From positions 52,975 to 116,974 of the forward strand of contig CAIMDB010000035.1 in NCBI GenBank assembly GCA_903839675.1: a stretch of 64,000 nt of DNA, read 5' to 3'. This document shows, piece after piece, positions 37,711 to 46,782 of the stretch. The position numbers and the translations under genes were made by a program. Positions within the stretch are counted from its first letter, which is position 1, and each line of letters begins with the position of its first letter. This DNA comes from an uncultured Sphingomonadales bacterium. GTDB taxonomy: Bacteria; Pseudomonadota; Alphaproteobacteria; Sphingomonadales; Sphingomonadaceae. The notes below the pieces were generated by a model that saw only the letters and a list, made by a program, of their open reading frames with translations, was not told the DNA's origin and did not search any database.

Positions 37711-39407
37711 TCTTCGCCCGCCTTGGCTTTCCAGATCAGGGTCCGCAACTCATCGAGCGGCATTTCGCGGGATGCGTCGGGGAAAACTCCGAGCATCGGG
37801 CCAGTGCGCGCGATCACCTTCGCCACGACGGGCGCTGCAGTGTATGCGGCCGTCGTCAGCCCGAAGGACGCTGCATTGCCCTTAGGGGCGTCAAGCATGG
37901 CAATCACCACGTAACGCGGCGCATCCATTGGGAAGGCGGCGGCGAAGGTTGAGACGTTGATGTGCTTGGAGTAACCTCCAGCGCTTGGCTTTTCAGCCGT
38001 CCCAGTCTTACCACCGATGCGCATGCCCGGTACGTCGGCCTTTCTACCAGTTCCGTCTGTCACAATGAGCCGCAGCATCTGACGGCTCGCATCACTGGCA
38101 TATTGGCTGAACACGCGGCGGCCTTTGGCAGCCTTGCCCGGTTCAACCTTCATCAGCGTCGCTGGACGCCAAATACCGCCATTGACCAGAGCGGCATACG
38201 CTGATGCGAGTTGAAGCGGCGTCACGGCGATGCCATGGCCGTAGGCCGTTGTCATCGTGGTCGTCCGTCCCCAATAGCCGGGCACCAGCGGGCGCCCCTT
38301 TTCCTTGAGTTCGATATAAGGCGGTTCATAGAAACCGATGCGACGGAACATGGCCTCCATCCGCTTTGCACCCATCTGATCGGCGATACGTGCGGTAACG
38401 ATATTGGACGAATGTACGAGTGTTTCCGGGACATTCAGCCACCGGTTCATTGGGTGATCATCCTTAATTTTGAACTTGCCAACCTGAAGCGGCGCAGTTG
38501 CATCATAGCGCTTGGACAGGCTGGTGATCACACCAGCATCCATCGCACCCGCCATCGTAATCGGCTTGAAGGTCGATCCAAGTTCATAAACGCTTTGTGT
38601 CACGTTGTTGCGGAAGGCTTCCGGGTCAGATTGACCGATCTTATTGGGATTGAAGACGGGCAACGAGACGAGCGCAACCATTTCACCCGTGCGGACATCC
38701 ATGACTAGGCCCGTCGCACCGAGTGCCTGATGCGCCGCCATCGCATTTGCAAGTTCGGTTTCCATCGCGGCCTGAACACGCTTGTCGATGGACAAAGCAA
38801 CCGGCGCCTTGCGGAGCGCCGCATCACTCAACCTTTTGTCGAGCACACGCTCCATACCGGTCACGCCATGGCCGTCCATATCGGTGTAGCCCAGCACATG
38901 CGCAGCAAGGGTCAACTGCGGATAAAGCCGCTCCGGCTCGCGCGAGAACGCCATTCCCGGTTCCCCAAGTGCGTTCACTGCGGCCACTAGTTCCGGCATG
39001 GCACGCCGACGCAGATAGGTGAAATGGACACCCGACTTGAGGAGCGCCAGATACTGCGCCTCGGTGCGCTCGGGCATGAGCGCGGCCAACTTGGGCGCTA
39101 GGTCTTCCGGCTTATTCAGCAGCCGGTTGGCGTGCACCCCGACCGACCAGGCATCAATGGTGCGCGCAAGCACTTCGCCATTGCGATCCACAATGTCGGC
39201 GCGCGGCGGTGCGAGAAGGTTCGGGTTTTGGCGACCAAGAGCGCTATCCGCAAAGACCGTCAGCCACAAAAGCCGCAGCGCGATGACGACCGTCACCGCG
39301 CTGAAGAGAAGCATCAGGATCATCAGCCTTTGATGGGCGACCGCGAGCGATTGTTCCCTGAACTTGGCGTGTCGCGTCCTGGTAGGCCGTGCGGCGAGCG
39401 TGCTCAC
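37707..39407 (-). CDS. ftsI: Septal penicillin-binding protein (PBP3/FtsI)
   Basis: This 566-residue class B transpeptidase cross-links septal peptidoglycan. It has one N-terminal membrane helix (about residues 28-50), a pedestal domain beginning RADIVDRNGEVLA, and the catalytic motifs STFK (278-281), SSN in HSSNIVTARIA and KTG in GGKTGTAEK. It overlaps ftsL by four bases and works with FtsW encoded downstream. Confidence 0.97.
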   Translation of the reverse strand: MSTLAARPTRTRHAKFREQSLAVAHQRLMILMLLFSAVTVVIALRLLWLTVFADSALGRQNPNLLAPPRADIVDRNGEVLARTIDAWSVGVHANRLLNKPEDLAPKLAALMPERTEAQYLALLKSGVHFTYLRRRAMPELVAAVNALGEPGMAFSREPERLYPQLTLAAHVLGYTDMDGHGVTGMERVLDKRLSDAALRKAPVALSIDKRVQAAMETELANAMAAHQALGATGLVMDVRTGEMVALVSLPVFNPNKIGQSDPEAFRNNVTQSVYELGSTFKPITMAGAMDAGVITSLSKRYDATAPLQVGKFKIKDDHPMNRWLNVPETLVHSSNIVTARIADQMGAKRMEAMFRRIGFYEPPYIELKEKGRPLVPGYWGRTTTMTTAYGHGIAVTPLQLASAYAALVNGGIWRPATLMKVEPGKAAKGRRVFSQYASDASRQMLRLIVTDGTGRKADVPGMRIGGKTGTAEKPSAGGYSKHINVSTFAAAFPMDAPRYVVIAMLDAPKGNAASFGLTTAAYTAAPVVAKVIARTGPMLGVFPDASREMPLDELRTLIWKAKAGEE

Positions 39408-40045
39408 TGGGCGGACTTGGCCTTTCCTTTGCCTGCCGCCCGACTTTCGTCGTCGGCACGCTCGAGAATTTCACCAAAGGTGCGCTTGTCCACCAAAGCA
39501 CGGTCCAACATGGCAAAGCGCTGGGCCTTCGTTGTCGCTCGCTTATCCGTCACGACGGGCTTGGCTGATGCGGCTGCGGCAGTAGATGGGGCGGCAATTT
39601 CACGTTCGACGACCGTCGCTGCGGCCACGCGAACGGCGGCGGGCTTAGCGGCAGGCGCTGCCTGAGCGGTCGCTTCACCCTGTGGAGCCAGACCACTCCG
39701 CGTCGCGGCAGCCACCATCACCGGCGGCGGCGCAAACCCATCTGCCGGCAGCGCACTGCCATCGATCGTGCGGAGTGCTGTTTCCGTGGCGCGGAACTGG
39801 GCCGCCGAGGGCGCTGCCAAGGCCAAAACCTCACCGTTCCAGCGCTCGAGCTGACGCAACGAGGCACGCGTGCCCATTTCAGTCTGGAGTTGCCGGATGT
39901 CGCGGCGTGTCATCGCGATGCTTTGGTCAAGCTCTTCAAGGCGGGTACGTTCCGAGGCCACACCCAGCGAAACCGTATAGAGAGCCGTGGCGGCAAAGGA
40001 GCAACCGACAACCCAGACAACGGGGCGGAACCTTTGAGCAATCAT
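39404..40045 (-). CDS. ftsL: FtsL-like cell division protein
   Basis: The small divisome scaffold FtsL is expected at this place, between rsmH and ftsI. This 213-residue protein has one membrane helix ([20 protein letters not shown], about residues 9-28) and then a short coiled coil ([20 protein letters not shown]), as in FtsL. The remaining 120 residues are alanine/proline-rich with a charged end, which makes it longer than E. coli FtsL but typical for sphingomonads. Sequence similarity in this family is low, so the name rests largely on position and topology. Confidence 0.8.
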   Translation of the reverse strand: MIAQRFRPVVWVVGCSFAATALYTVSLGVASERTRLEELDQSIAMTRRDIRQLQTEMGTRASLRQLERWNGEVLALAAPSAAQFRATETALRTIDGSALPADGFAPPPVMVAAATRSGLAPQGEATAQAAPAAKPAAVRVAAATVVEREIAAPSTAAAASAKPVVTDKRATTKAQRFAMLDRALVDKRTFGEILERADDESRAAGKGKAKSAQ

Positions 40046-40977
40046 GCAGCACCTCTTAAGTTAGCGGACGAGGAAGAATGGGCCGTGCGGCGCGCCACGC
40101 GCAAAGTTGCGGAGCGCGCACGGGGATTTCGGGTAAGTTCAGCTTCACTGGCGCGGACAGGCTTGGCGACAGCTTCAAAGGTTGGTGCCGGACCACGTCC
40201 AACCATATCCGGCAGATGCCGCGAACCGGCGGGCGTTTGGCCGCTGCGTTCCCGCAAAAAACGCTTCACGATGCGGTCTTCGAGACTGTGGAAGGTGACA
40301 ACAGCCAGCCGCCCCCCAGCCTTGAGCACGCGCTCTGCGGCCTCAAGTCCGTCTTCGAGCTCACCCAATTCCCGGTTGATGTGGATGCGCACAGCCTGAA
40401 AGGTGCGTGTCGCAGGGTCACTCTTCTGCCCCTCGCGCCACCCGACAGCACGGCGCACGACCGATGCCAGCTCAGCCGTCCGGGTCACCGGACGGGCAGC
40501 GACAATCGCCCGGGCGATGCGACGCGATTTGGGTTCATCGCCATAACGGTAAATGATGTCGGCAATATCGCCTTCATCCGCTGTGTTCAGGAAGTCGGCC
40601 GCAGACTCGCCCGCCTGCTCCATACGCATGTCGAGCGGACCATCGGACTGGAAAGAAAAGCCGCGCGCGGCCTGATCCAGTTGCATCGACGACACACCGA
40701 TATCGAGGGTGACGCCGTCCACCTCTTCAACGTGAGCGGCCATGCGGGAAAAGCGGTCCTCAACCAAGGTCAGGCCAGGGACATCCGCCGCGCGCCCGGC
40801 CGCAATCGCATCAGGGTCGCGATCAAACGCAATGACATTGGCACCGGCGGCCAGCATCGCGCGGGAATAACCGCCCGCACCAAAGGTGCCATCCACATGC
40901 GTCTCGCCGGGGCTGATTGCGAGCGCGCCAATAACTTCATCAAGAAGCACAGGAATATGAGGTGCGTTGCGGGGCAT
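40042..40977 (-). CDS. rsmH: 16S rRNA (cytosine-1402-N4)-methyltransferase
   Basis: This 311-residue SAM-dependent enzyme (formerly MraW) methylates C1402 of 16S r[16 protein letters not shown], the SAM loop [15 protein letters not shown] and the later [20 protein letters not shown] are diagnostic. The start codon shares a base with the mraZ stop region (40977), and the end overlaps ftsL by four bases. Confidence 0.97.
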   Translation of the reverse strand: MPRNAPHIPVLLDEVIGALAISPGETHVDGTFGAGGYSRAMLAAGANVIAFDRDPDAIAAGRAADVPGLTLVEDRFSRMAAHVEEVDGVTLDIGVSSMQLDQAARGFSFQSDGPLDMRMEQAGESAADFLNTADEGDIADIIYRYGDEPKSRRIARAIVAARPVTRTAELASVVRRAVGWREGQKSDPATRTFQAVRIHINRELGELEDGLEAAERVLKAGGRLAVVTFHSLEDRIVKRFLRERSGQTPAGSRHLPDMVGRGPAPTFEAVAKPVRASEAELTRNPRARSATLRVARRTAHSSSSANLRGAA

Positions 40978-41462
40978 CAGCGCACGCCTCTTTCTGCCAT
41001 CAAGAATGCGGCAACTTCTTTGGTTTCTTCGTCGATACCCGGCGCGTCGATCAGGACTGTCGGGCTCCAGATTTCGAACGTGCTGCCGGTGCCATAGAAA
41101 AAGGCCAGATCGGTCAACTGTGCCTTTGCACGGAAAAAGGCCGGAAGAATGAACCGACCACTCGCATCATAGGGCACTTCTTCGACGAGACCGAAGGCGC
41201 GACGATACGCGTTGTGATAATCGAAATCGCGACCGGCATTGCGCTCACGGTCCTCCTCGCGCTCCAGCCGCTCATGCAGCAGCCGGGACCATCCGCGATC
41301 ATAGCCGGACAGGCAGGGATCGCTCTGGTGCTTGGCGATAATGACCATGCGGCCATCGCTGTTCTTTTCGATCACGGAGCGCAGGGCAGCAGGGATCGCG
41401 ACACGGCCCTTGCCGTCAATCGCGGTCAACGCATGACCTCTGAATAGCTCCCTGTCGCTCAC
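40977..41462 (-). CDS. mraZ: Transcriptional regulator MraZ
   Basis: This 161-residue AbrB-fold protein binds upstream of the dcw cluster and controls it. Two MraZ half-domains are seen: residues 4-55 ([20 protein letters not shown]) and 80-140 ([20 protein letters not shown]). I chose the GTG at 41462 (VSDRELFRG), preceded by AGAGGG, because family members start close to the ELFRG motif; ATG 41534 would add 24 residues unlike the family. GGG repeats of 10-base period lie upstream. Confidence 0.92.
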   Translation of the reverse strand: MSDRELFRGHALTAIDGKGRVAIPAALRSVIEKNSDGRMVIIAKHQSDPCLSGYDRGWSRLLHERLEREEDRERNAGRDFDYHNAYRRAFGLVEEVPYDASGRFILPAFFRAKAQLTDLAFFYGTGSTFEIWSPTVLIDAPGIDEETKEVAAFLMAERGVR

Positions 41463-41575
41463 AGCATCCCTCTGCCTTTGGAGCAAAAGGGCCGCCTCCC
41501 CGATCACAGCACCATGCCGCGACCGGTTGTTCATACAAGAATCAGGACAGCCCCGCCCCAATCTGACGGAAGCAG

Positions 41576-41604
41576 GGAATATCAATCAATATCGGGGCGA
41601 GCAA
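41576..41604 (-). promoter_or_regulatory. Candidate dcw (Pmra) promoter
   Basis: On the minus strand TTGCTC (41604-41599), a 17-base spacer and TATTCC (41581-41576) resemble a sigma-70 promoter. It would give a leader of about 105 bases before the GTG of mraZ; a GANTC site (41539-41543) lies in the leader. The match to consensus is moderate. Confidence 0.45.
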
Positions 41605-41627
41605 GGGATTTGACGGGTGAGATGGGG
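41594..41627. promoter_or_regulatory. MraZ-box-like array of four GGG repeats
   Basis: GGG occurs at 41595, 41605, 41615 and 41625, exactly 10 bases apart on the plus strand (CCC on the coding strand). MraZ of other bacteria binds short direct repeats with a 10-base period upstream of mraZ. The array overlaps the candidate -35 and spacer, a position suited to repression. Confidence 0.6.
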
Positions 41628-41666
41628 ATTTCATGCCAAAATCCGTAAAATTCCTGAAATGTTCAC

Positions 41667-42404
41667 CTATCCAGGCGGCTTGTCCTTATTTTGTTCTGTT
41701 TCAGCTTGCGCTTCCTTGGGCCAGACTCGCTCCATCAACTCATCAAGCGCCGCATAGTTGCGTCCATTGGTGGCCGTCGCCCAAAGCGGATTGGCAAAAT
41801 CTACATCGGACACGAGAATCGCCTCACCTTTGCCGATGCTGCATTTGAGAACGCGGAGGGAATCGGGCGCGCACTTCTCGCCCTTCACTTCCCAGCGTCC
41901 CGGGCTGTCGAACACGACATTGCGGCCTTCCAAGTCTTCGGCGACCGGTGAAAGTCCCCTTGTTAGAAGCAGCGTCACGCCCCAATGCGTGAATAAGGGC
42001 GAAAGGAGCGTTGCGGGAGGCGCGCGTCGCGGGTCTCCCGACGGCAATGTTGAAGGCCATCGCAAATCAGGGTCTGCCAATATGAGCAGGCGCCCGCCAC
42101 GGCGCACCCATCGGTCAATCTCAACCAGTTCGTCGGGTGCCAGAGCCTGGGGTTGGATGATCAATAGCCTATCAACTTGCGCGAGTTGCGGCCTCCGGGC
42201 GACATCAAGTGGTTGAAGTGTCCAGTTCCGTTCCAGCGCATCCATCAAAGGGGAGCGCGTGGCCGTTCCACCAAGGACGTCGCTTACATCCCCTTCCCCG
42301 AAAAACAGGGGCAAGCCCGTCAGAATATCGACTTTTGGCCGGTCTTCAGCTGGCATTGATTGGCTACAGGATGCCAGCAACAACGCCGCAAAAGCCGAAC
42401 GCAT
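41667..42404 (-). CDS. Putative lipoprotein, GldG/DUF4350-like
   Basis: This 245-residue protein has a short signal peptide with a lipobox (FAALLLASCS, cysteine at about residue 13). The body contains PQLAQVDRLLIIQPQALAPDE and VRRGGRLLILADPDLRWPS, the pattern of the GldG/DUF4350 ligand-binding-like domain found with some ABC transporters. No ABC ATPase or permease is adjacent. It follows the small membrane protein gene directly (TAAATG) as last gene of the cysK operon. The function is unknown. Confidence 0.6.
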   Translation of the reverse strand: MRSAFAALLLASCSQSMPAEDRPKVDILTGLPLFFGEGDVSDVLGGTATRSPLMDALERNWTLQPLDVARRPQLAQVDRLLIIQPQALAPDELVEIDRWVRRGGRLLILADPDLRWPSTLPSGDPRRAPPATLLSPLFTHWGVTLLLTRGLSPVAEDLEGRNVVFDSPGRWEVKGEKCAPDSLRVLKCSIGKGEAILVSDVDFANPLWATATNGRNYAALDELMERVWPKEAQAETEQNKDKPPG

Positions 42405-42674
42405 TTATTTGGCCGCAGGCTTGGGGTCTTGCGTCGAGGCAGCAGCGCCGGGGGCCACGCCGAGTTCAGCCAGAGGCTCATTCTCGGGGGCAGTTGTCGC
42501 ATTGCCGAGCGCGTCTTCTGCCATAGTTACCGGCTCAGGCGTTCGGGGGCTGATGCGCTCCAACATAGCGCTCGCAAGTCCAATCAGCAGAACGATACCG
42601 CCAAGGCCGGTCAGCCCGACGCGAATGCGCCGCCAACTTTCCTTGCGATCTGCTAAGGTGTCTTCTGCAGACAT
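42405..42674 (-). CDS. Small single-pass membrane protein, unknown
   Basis: This 89-residue protein has a charged cytoplasmic N-terminus (MSAEDTLADRKESWRRIR), one membrane helix (VGLTGLGGIVLLIGLASAML, about residues 19-38) and a periplasmic acidic, alanine/proline-rich tail. No family is recognised. It lies two bases after cysK and directly before the lipoprotein gene, so the three form one unit. Confidence 0.7.
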   Translation of the reverse strand: MSAEDTLADRKESWRRIRVGLTGLGGIVLLIGLASAMLERISPRTPEPVTMAEDALGNATTAPENEPLAELGVAPGAAASTQDPKPAAK

Positions 42675-42676
42675 GT

Positions 42677-43666
42677 TCAGCCTTTCAGCCAGTCAAACAC
42701 CGGCAGGTTCTTCGACCGCAGCCAATCCGCATTATAAAGGGTCGAAAGGTAGCGGAACCCAGTATCACACAAAATGGTCACCACAGTCGAGCCGGGGCCC
42801 AGCTGCTTTGCCAACGCAACCGCCCCTGCAATATTGATGCCGGAGGACAGGCCAAGGCACAAACCTTCTTCCTGCAGCATCCGACCGACCCAGTAGAGCC
42901 CTTCCTCATCAGAGATGCGAAATTGCGTGTCGATTGGCGCACCTTCAAGATTAGCGGTGATCCGGCCCTGCCCGATGCCTTCGGCAACTGAGCTGCCTTC
43001 GGCCTTCAATTCCCCATGCGCATAATAGTTGAATAGCGCGGCTCCATGCGGGTCGGTCAAGCCGATGACGATGTCGTCCCGCTTCGCCTTCAAGCCCAGC
43101 CCAACGCCAGCGATCGTTCCGCCGGTGCCCGCCGCGCAGGTGAACCCGTCGACCTGCCCGGACGTCTGCTCCCAAATTTCCTCAGCGGTGCTGAAAATAT
43201 GGGCCTTGCGGTTCGCGATATTGTCAAACTGGTTGGCCCACACAGCGCCGGGCGTTTCTTCGGCAATCCGGCGCGACGTGTGAACGAAATGACCAGGGTT
43301 CGCGAACGGCGCAGGTGGCACCAGCACAAGCTCCGCGCCCAGCGCGCGCAGAGTGTCCATCTTTTCGCGGCTTTGCGTGTCGGGCATGACGATGATCGTC
43401 TTATAGCCCTTGGCATTGGCGACCAGCGCCAGCCCAATGCCGGTATTGCCAGCCGTCCCTTCGACAATGGTTCCGCCCGGTTGCAGCGCGCCGCGCGCTT
43501 CAGCGTCTTCAACGATGAACAGCGCGGCCCTGTCTTTTACGGACGCCCCGGGGTTGGCATATTCGCATTTACCGAGAATATTGCAGCCCGTGTCCGCAGA
43601 AGGGCCTTCCAGCTTCACCAGAGGCGTGTTGCCGATCAGCCCAATGGCATTTTGTGCAAAGGTCAT
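42677..43666 (-). CDS. cysK: Cysteine synthase A
   Basis: This 329-residue fold-type II PLP enzyme makes cysteine from O-acetylserine and sulfide. The PLP lysine is K44 in NPGASVKDRA; the substrate loop is GTAGNTGIGLA and the phosphate-binding loop AAGTGGTIAGVG. The start MTFAQNAIGLIGNTPL is preferred; an upstream start would add twelve unrelated residues. A related cystathionine beta-synthase-like function cannot be excluded by eye. It is divergent from the first AraC gene. Confidence 0.92.
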   Translation of the reverse strand: MTFAQNAIGLIGNTPLVKLEGPSADTGCNILGKCEYANPGASVKDRAALFIVEDAEARGALQPGGTIVEGTAGNTGIGLALVANAKGYKTIIVMPDTQSREKMDTLRALGAELVLVPPAPFANPGHFVHTSRRIAEETPGAVWANQFDNIANRKAHIFSTAEEIWEQTSGQVDGFTCAAGTGGTIAGVGLGLKAKRDDIVIGLTDPHGAALFNYYAHGELKAEGSSVAEGIGQGRITANLEGAPIDTQFRISDEEGLYWVGRMLQEEGLCLGLSSGINIAGAVALAKQLGPGSTVVTILCDTGFRYLSTLYNADWLRSKNLPVFDWLKG

Positions 43667-43783
43667 GGATTGTCCGTAGCGCGTTATCCCTATCACGGGC
43701 AAGAAAGGAACGCTTTCTGAGACTGCTGCACGTTCTTGAGTCCCGTCTCAATTTTTTGAAGGCGTGATATCCATCACAGCCGG

Positions 43784-43809
43784 AAATCTCTTGAATTGCC
43801 ACATGGTCA
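43784..43809 (+). promoter_or_regulatory. Shared leader elements before first AraC gene
   Basis: AAATCTCTT (43784-43792) and ATGGTCA (43803-43809) occur upstream of this gene, and both recur before the second AraC paralogue, with a spacer of 10 bases here and 29 there. They may be binding sites for the AraC proteins or remnants of the gene duplication. Confidence 0.35.
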
Positions 43810-43855
43810 CCCAATGATAGGGGCCTAGGAACGAGCGAGGGAGGCGAAGACAGAG

Positions 43856-44686
43856 ATGCTTCCGAGAAATTACGCACCGTCGCTCGGCCTTCGCGGGTTT
43901 ATTCGCCGTCACTATGTGTTCGAAGCCGACTTGCCTGACAACTACCTCCTTGAAGACAAGTTGCTGTCCGAATTCCCATTCATTCGCATTCTCGTAAAGG
44001 GAGAATGGACCGCGGAAACATCCCCCGGCAATTGGACCTCCAGCGGTCGCGCTGTCTTTTTTGGCCCCAATGCTCGGCCCCTCAACGTTCGCTGTCAGGG
44101 AAGTTTCAAAGTCGTTGGCTTTGCCGTGCGCCCCAGCGGCTGGAAGGGCCTCTTCCCTTGCCCCGCCAATGACGTGGCAGACCAGATGCTGCCGCTGTCC
44201 GACCTGATCGGATCAGCCGCCGACGACATGCTGCAAGGTGTGATGAATGCATCGGATGATCATACGGCGATCAAGGCTATCGAAAATGTGATGCTTGCCG
44301 TGCACGAACAGCGCGGCCGACCAAGTGGAGATCAGACGATGCGCTTGTTTGAGGACATTGCGCAATTTGACAGCACGACACCGGTCCATGTCGCGGCGGA
44401 ACGTCTTGGCATATCCGTGCGCCAGCTTGAACGGCGGTGCCTGACCACGTTCGGCCACCTGCCAAAGACGATTTTGCGGCGGAGCCGCTTTCTTGACATG
44501 GCAACGGCCCTGCGCGGGTTTAGTGACCCGGATCAGGAACTGCTGGCAGCACTGCGATATTTCGATCAATCGCACAGGACCAACGAATTCAAACATTTCA
44601 TCGGACTGCCGCCCGGTGCCTTTGAAAAGGCCCCGACGCCGCTGCTGACCGCTGGATTGAAGTTACGCGCAGAAGGTCTCACTTGA
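43856..44686 (+). CDS. AraC-family regulator, first of tandem pair
   Basis: This 276-residue protein has a C-terminal AraC helix-turn-helix pair (VHVAAERLGISVRQLERRC, then [19 protein letters not shown]) and an N-terminal sensor-like domain starting LPRNYAPSLGLRGFIRRHYV (DUF6597-like). The neighbour at 44797 is about half identical along its length, so the pair arose by duplication. The ligand is unknown. Confidence 0.9.
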   Translation: MLPRNYAPSLGLRGFIRRHYVFEADLPDNYLLEDKLLSEFPFIRILVKGEWTAETSPGNWTSSGRAVFFGPNARPLNVRCQGSFKVVGFAVRPSGWKGLFPCPANDVADQMLPLSDLIGSAADDMLQGVMNASDDHTAIKAIENVMLAVHEQRGRPSGDQTMRLFEDIAQFDSTTPVHVAAERLGISVRQLERRCLTTFGHLPKTILRRSRFLDMATALRGFSDPDQELLAALRYFDQSHRTNEFKHFIGLPPGAFEKAPTPLLTAGLKLRAEGLT

Positions 44687-44705
44687 AGTCCGTAAAAAAC
44701 GGCAA

Positions 44706-44750
44706 AAATCTCTTCGGAAAAGAGATGCATACCGACAAAAATTATGGTCA
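44706..44750 (+). promoter_or_regulatory. Leader elements and hairpin before second AraC gene
   Basis: AAATCTCTT (44706-44714) and ATGGTCA (44744-44750) repeat the elements seen before the first paralogue. ATCTCTT (44708-44714) also pairs with AAGAGAT (44720-44726) as a perfect 7-5-7 inverted repeat. On the minus strand that repeat is followed by a T-rich run and could end antisense transcription. Confidence 0.4.
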
Positions 44751-44796
44751 AGCGTAGAAACTGAGCATGAATCAAGCGAAGGGGGGCCAGTAAAGG

Positions 44797-45639
44797 ATGT
44801 TGTCATCGCGCAACTATGCTCCTGCGGCGCGGTTGCTGCCCTTTGTGCGTCGATTCTACATGTTTGACGCCGCATTGCCGGACAGTTTTGAGCTGGAAGA
44901 CATGCTTTTGTCGGACAACGCCTTTATTCGCGTGCTGCTGAAAGGCGACTGGGCCTATCTCGACCCAGACGGCAACTGGGCGCCGCTATCAGGCGCAATG
45001 GTGTTTGGTGCCAATTCCCGTGCGGTCCGGGTGCGGGTCAAAGGCCCCTTCTCCGTCGCCTCCTTCGCCGTCCGGCCGAGCGCTTGGCCCGCGCTTTTTT
45101 CAACACCCGCCGCAGACTTCGCAGACCGGATTGTGCCGCTATCTGCACTTTGGGATGCTGACATTGCCGCCCCGGTTGAAACCGAAATTCCCAAAGCCGC
45201 GACGGACAGTGAGATGGTGGCGCTGATGACACGCGCGATCGAACAACAGCTGGCCCGGGTTGGCGTCAACCAGATTGACCCTATTGTTGCGGCCTTTGAA
45301 GCGATTGCCCGAAATGACAGCACCGCCCGGGTGGAAGAGGCGGCCAAATTGCTCGGTCTGTCGGCACGGCAACTCGAAAGACGCTGCCTCGCCGGCTTCG
45401 GCCTGTCACCCAAGGCCGTCCTGCAGCGCTGCCGTTTCCTCGATATGGCATCGGCGATGCGGGGCCTGAGCGATGCCGACAAAAGCGAGTTGGCGGCGTT
45501 GCGCTATTTTGATCAGTCGCATCTCAACCGGGAGTTCCGACGTTATACCAATATGACGCCCGGCGCCTTCCAGCGCGCAGTGACGCCCCTGTTCACAGCG
45601 AGCCTGAAATTGCGGGTCGACGGAAAAACGCTCGCCTAA
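44797..45639 (+). CDS. AraC-family regulator, second of tandem pair
   Basis: This 280-residue paralogue starts [20 protein letters not shown] and ends with the same double helix-turn-helix pattern ([38 protein letters not shown]). Its 110-base leader suggests its own promoter. The TAA stop shares bases 45636-45639 with the recF stop on the other strand. Confidence 0.9.
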   Translation: MLSSRNYAPAARLLPFVRRFYMFDAALPDSFELEDMLLSDNAFIRVLLKGDWAYLDPDGNWAPLSGAMVFGANSRAVRVRVKGPFSVASFAVRPSAWPALFSTPAADFADRIVPLSALWDADIAAPVETEIPKAATDSEMVALMTRAIEQQLARVGVNQIDPIVAAFEAIARNDSTARVEEAAKLLGLSARQLERRCLAGFGLSPKAVLQRCRFLDMASAMRGLSDADKSELAALRYFDQSHLNREFRRYTNMTPGAFQRAVTPLFTASLKLRVDGKTLA

Positions 45640-46700
45640 GCCAGGACTGCGCCATCGCGGACAGTGTAGCGGGTCGCGATAGCGGGAGCTTCTGAGAACA
45701 GGCTTGGTTCCGTCCCCGTCATCCAAACTTGCGCCTGCATGGCGGCCAATCGGTCAAACAAATTGGCCCGACGGAGCGGATCAAGATGCGCCGCCACCTC
45801 ATCCAGCAGCAGGACGGGCGGCTGACCGCGCTGTTCCGCCACCAACTCGGCATGGGCAAGGATGATGCCCAGCAACAACGCCTTTTGCTCTCCAGTCGAG
45901 CAGCGCTCCGCCGCCTGTTGTTTGGCGAGATGCGTGACCTTCAGGTCGACGCGGTGTGGGCCCGAAAGGGTACGTCCCGCCGCCGCGTCCCGCGCACGAC
46001 CTGCCTTCAACAACGGCTGCAGGCTATCGGTCGAGGTCCAGCCTTCCAGTGCAAGGGCCGCGCGTGCAAAGGGACCTTCCGGCTGCGCCTCGAGCCGGCC
46101 GGCCAAAGCCGCCGTCACCTGTTCACGGGTGGTCGATAGTGCGAGACCATGGACGTCCATCTGCTGTTCCAGTGCCGTCAGCCATTCCGGGTCAGGGGGT
46201 GTCTCCGACGACAACAGCCGATTGCGTTGGCGCATCGCGGCTTCATAGCGTGTGGCGTGCACAGCATGATCGGGGATCAGGGCCAAAGCCAGCCGGTCGA
46301 GAAACTTCCGGCGCTCCGACGCGCCTTCCATGAAGAGCCTGTCCATGGCGGGCGTCAGCCAGATGATCGACAACCATTCCGCAAGAGCCGTGGCTGAAGC
46401 TTGGGCACCGTTTATGCGGACAAGCCGCCGTTCGGGCGCGCTGGCCTGCGTGCCGGTGCCAAGTTCGATATCGTCCAGACGGGCGGCAACGCTGAAACCA
46501 CCGGCTCCATCCTGTCGGGCGATCTGCACGAGCGGCGCGCCACGGAGCCCACGCCCCGGCACGAGCAATGACACGGCTTCCAGCACATTGGTCTTTCCCG
46601 CGCCGTTCTCTCCGGTCAGGACGACAAGACCCGGCCCCGGTTCAATCAAGAGATCGGGATAGGACCGGAAATCCGTCAGGCTGAGGCGGGTGATGCTCAC
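45636..46700 (-). CDS. recF: DNA replication/repair protein RecF
   Basis: This 354-residue SMC-like ATPase loads RecA at gaps. It has Walker [10 protein letters not shown] at residues 30-38, [10 protein letters not shown], the ABC signature region [20 protein letters not shown] and Walker [14 protein letters not shown]. It is not next to dnaN or gyrB here, unlike in many bacteria. GTGAGC-type spacing before the ATG is weak. Confidence 0.95.
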   Translation of the reverse strand: MSITRLSLTDFRSYPDLLIEPGPGLVVLTGENGAGKTNVLEAVSLLVPGRGLRGAPLVQIARQDGAGGFSVAARLDDIELGTGTQASAPERRLVRINGAQASATALAEWLSIIWLTPAMDRLFMEGASERRKFLDRLALALIPDHAVHATRYEAAMRQRNRLLSSETPPDPEWLTALEQQMDVHGLALSTTREQVTAALAGRLEAQPEGPFARAALALEGWTSTDSLQPLLKAGRARDAAAGRTLSGPHRVDLKVTHLAKQQAAERCSTGEQKALLLGIILAHAELVAEQRGQPPVLLLDEVAAHLDPLRRANLFDRLAAMQAQVWMTGTEPSLFSEAPAIATRYTVRDGAVLA

Positions 46701-46720
46701 GCCCGTTCTCTAGGCTTCGG

Positions 46721-46760
46721 ATTTCCAAAACAGAAGAGGCGGCCGCAACGCGCGACCGCC
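46721..46760 (-). terminator. Terminator after thiolase gene
   Basis: On the minus strand GGCGGTCGC and GCGGCCGCC pair around GCGTT with one wobble (46760-46738), followed by the T-rich tail TCTTCTGTTTTGG. It lies 23 bases after the thiolase stop and before recF. Confidence 0.7.
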
Positions 46761-46782
46761 CCCACTGCAATTCACTTGAGAG

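Noticed and set aside
43667..43855. Terminator or RNA gene in the cysK-AraC gap
   Set aside because: Only short T runs and no stable hairpin; the shared AraC leader elements are the only structure seen.
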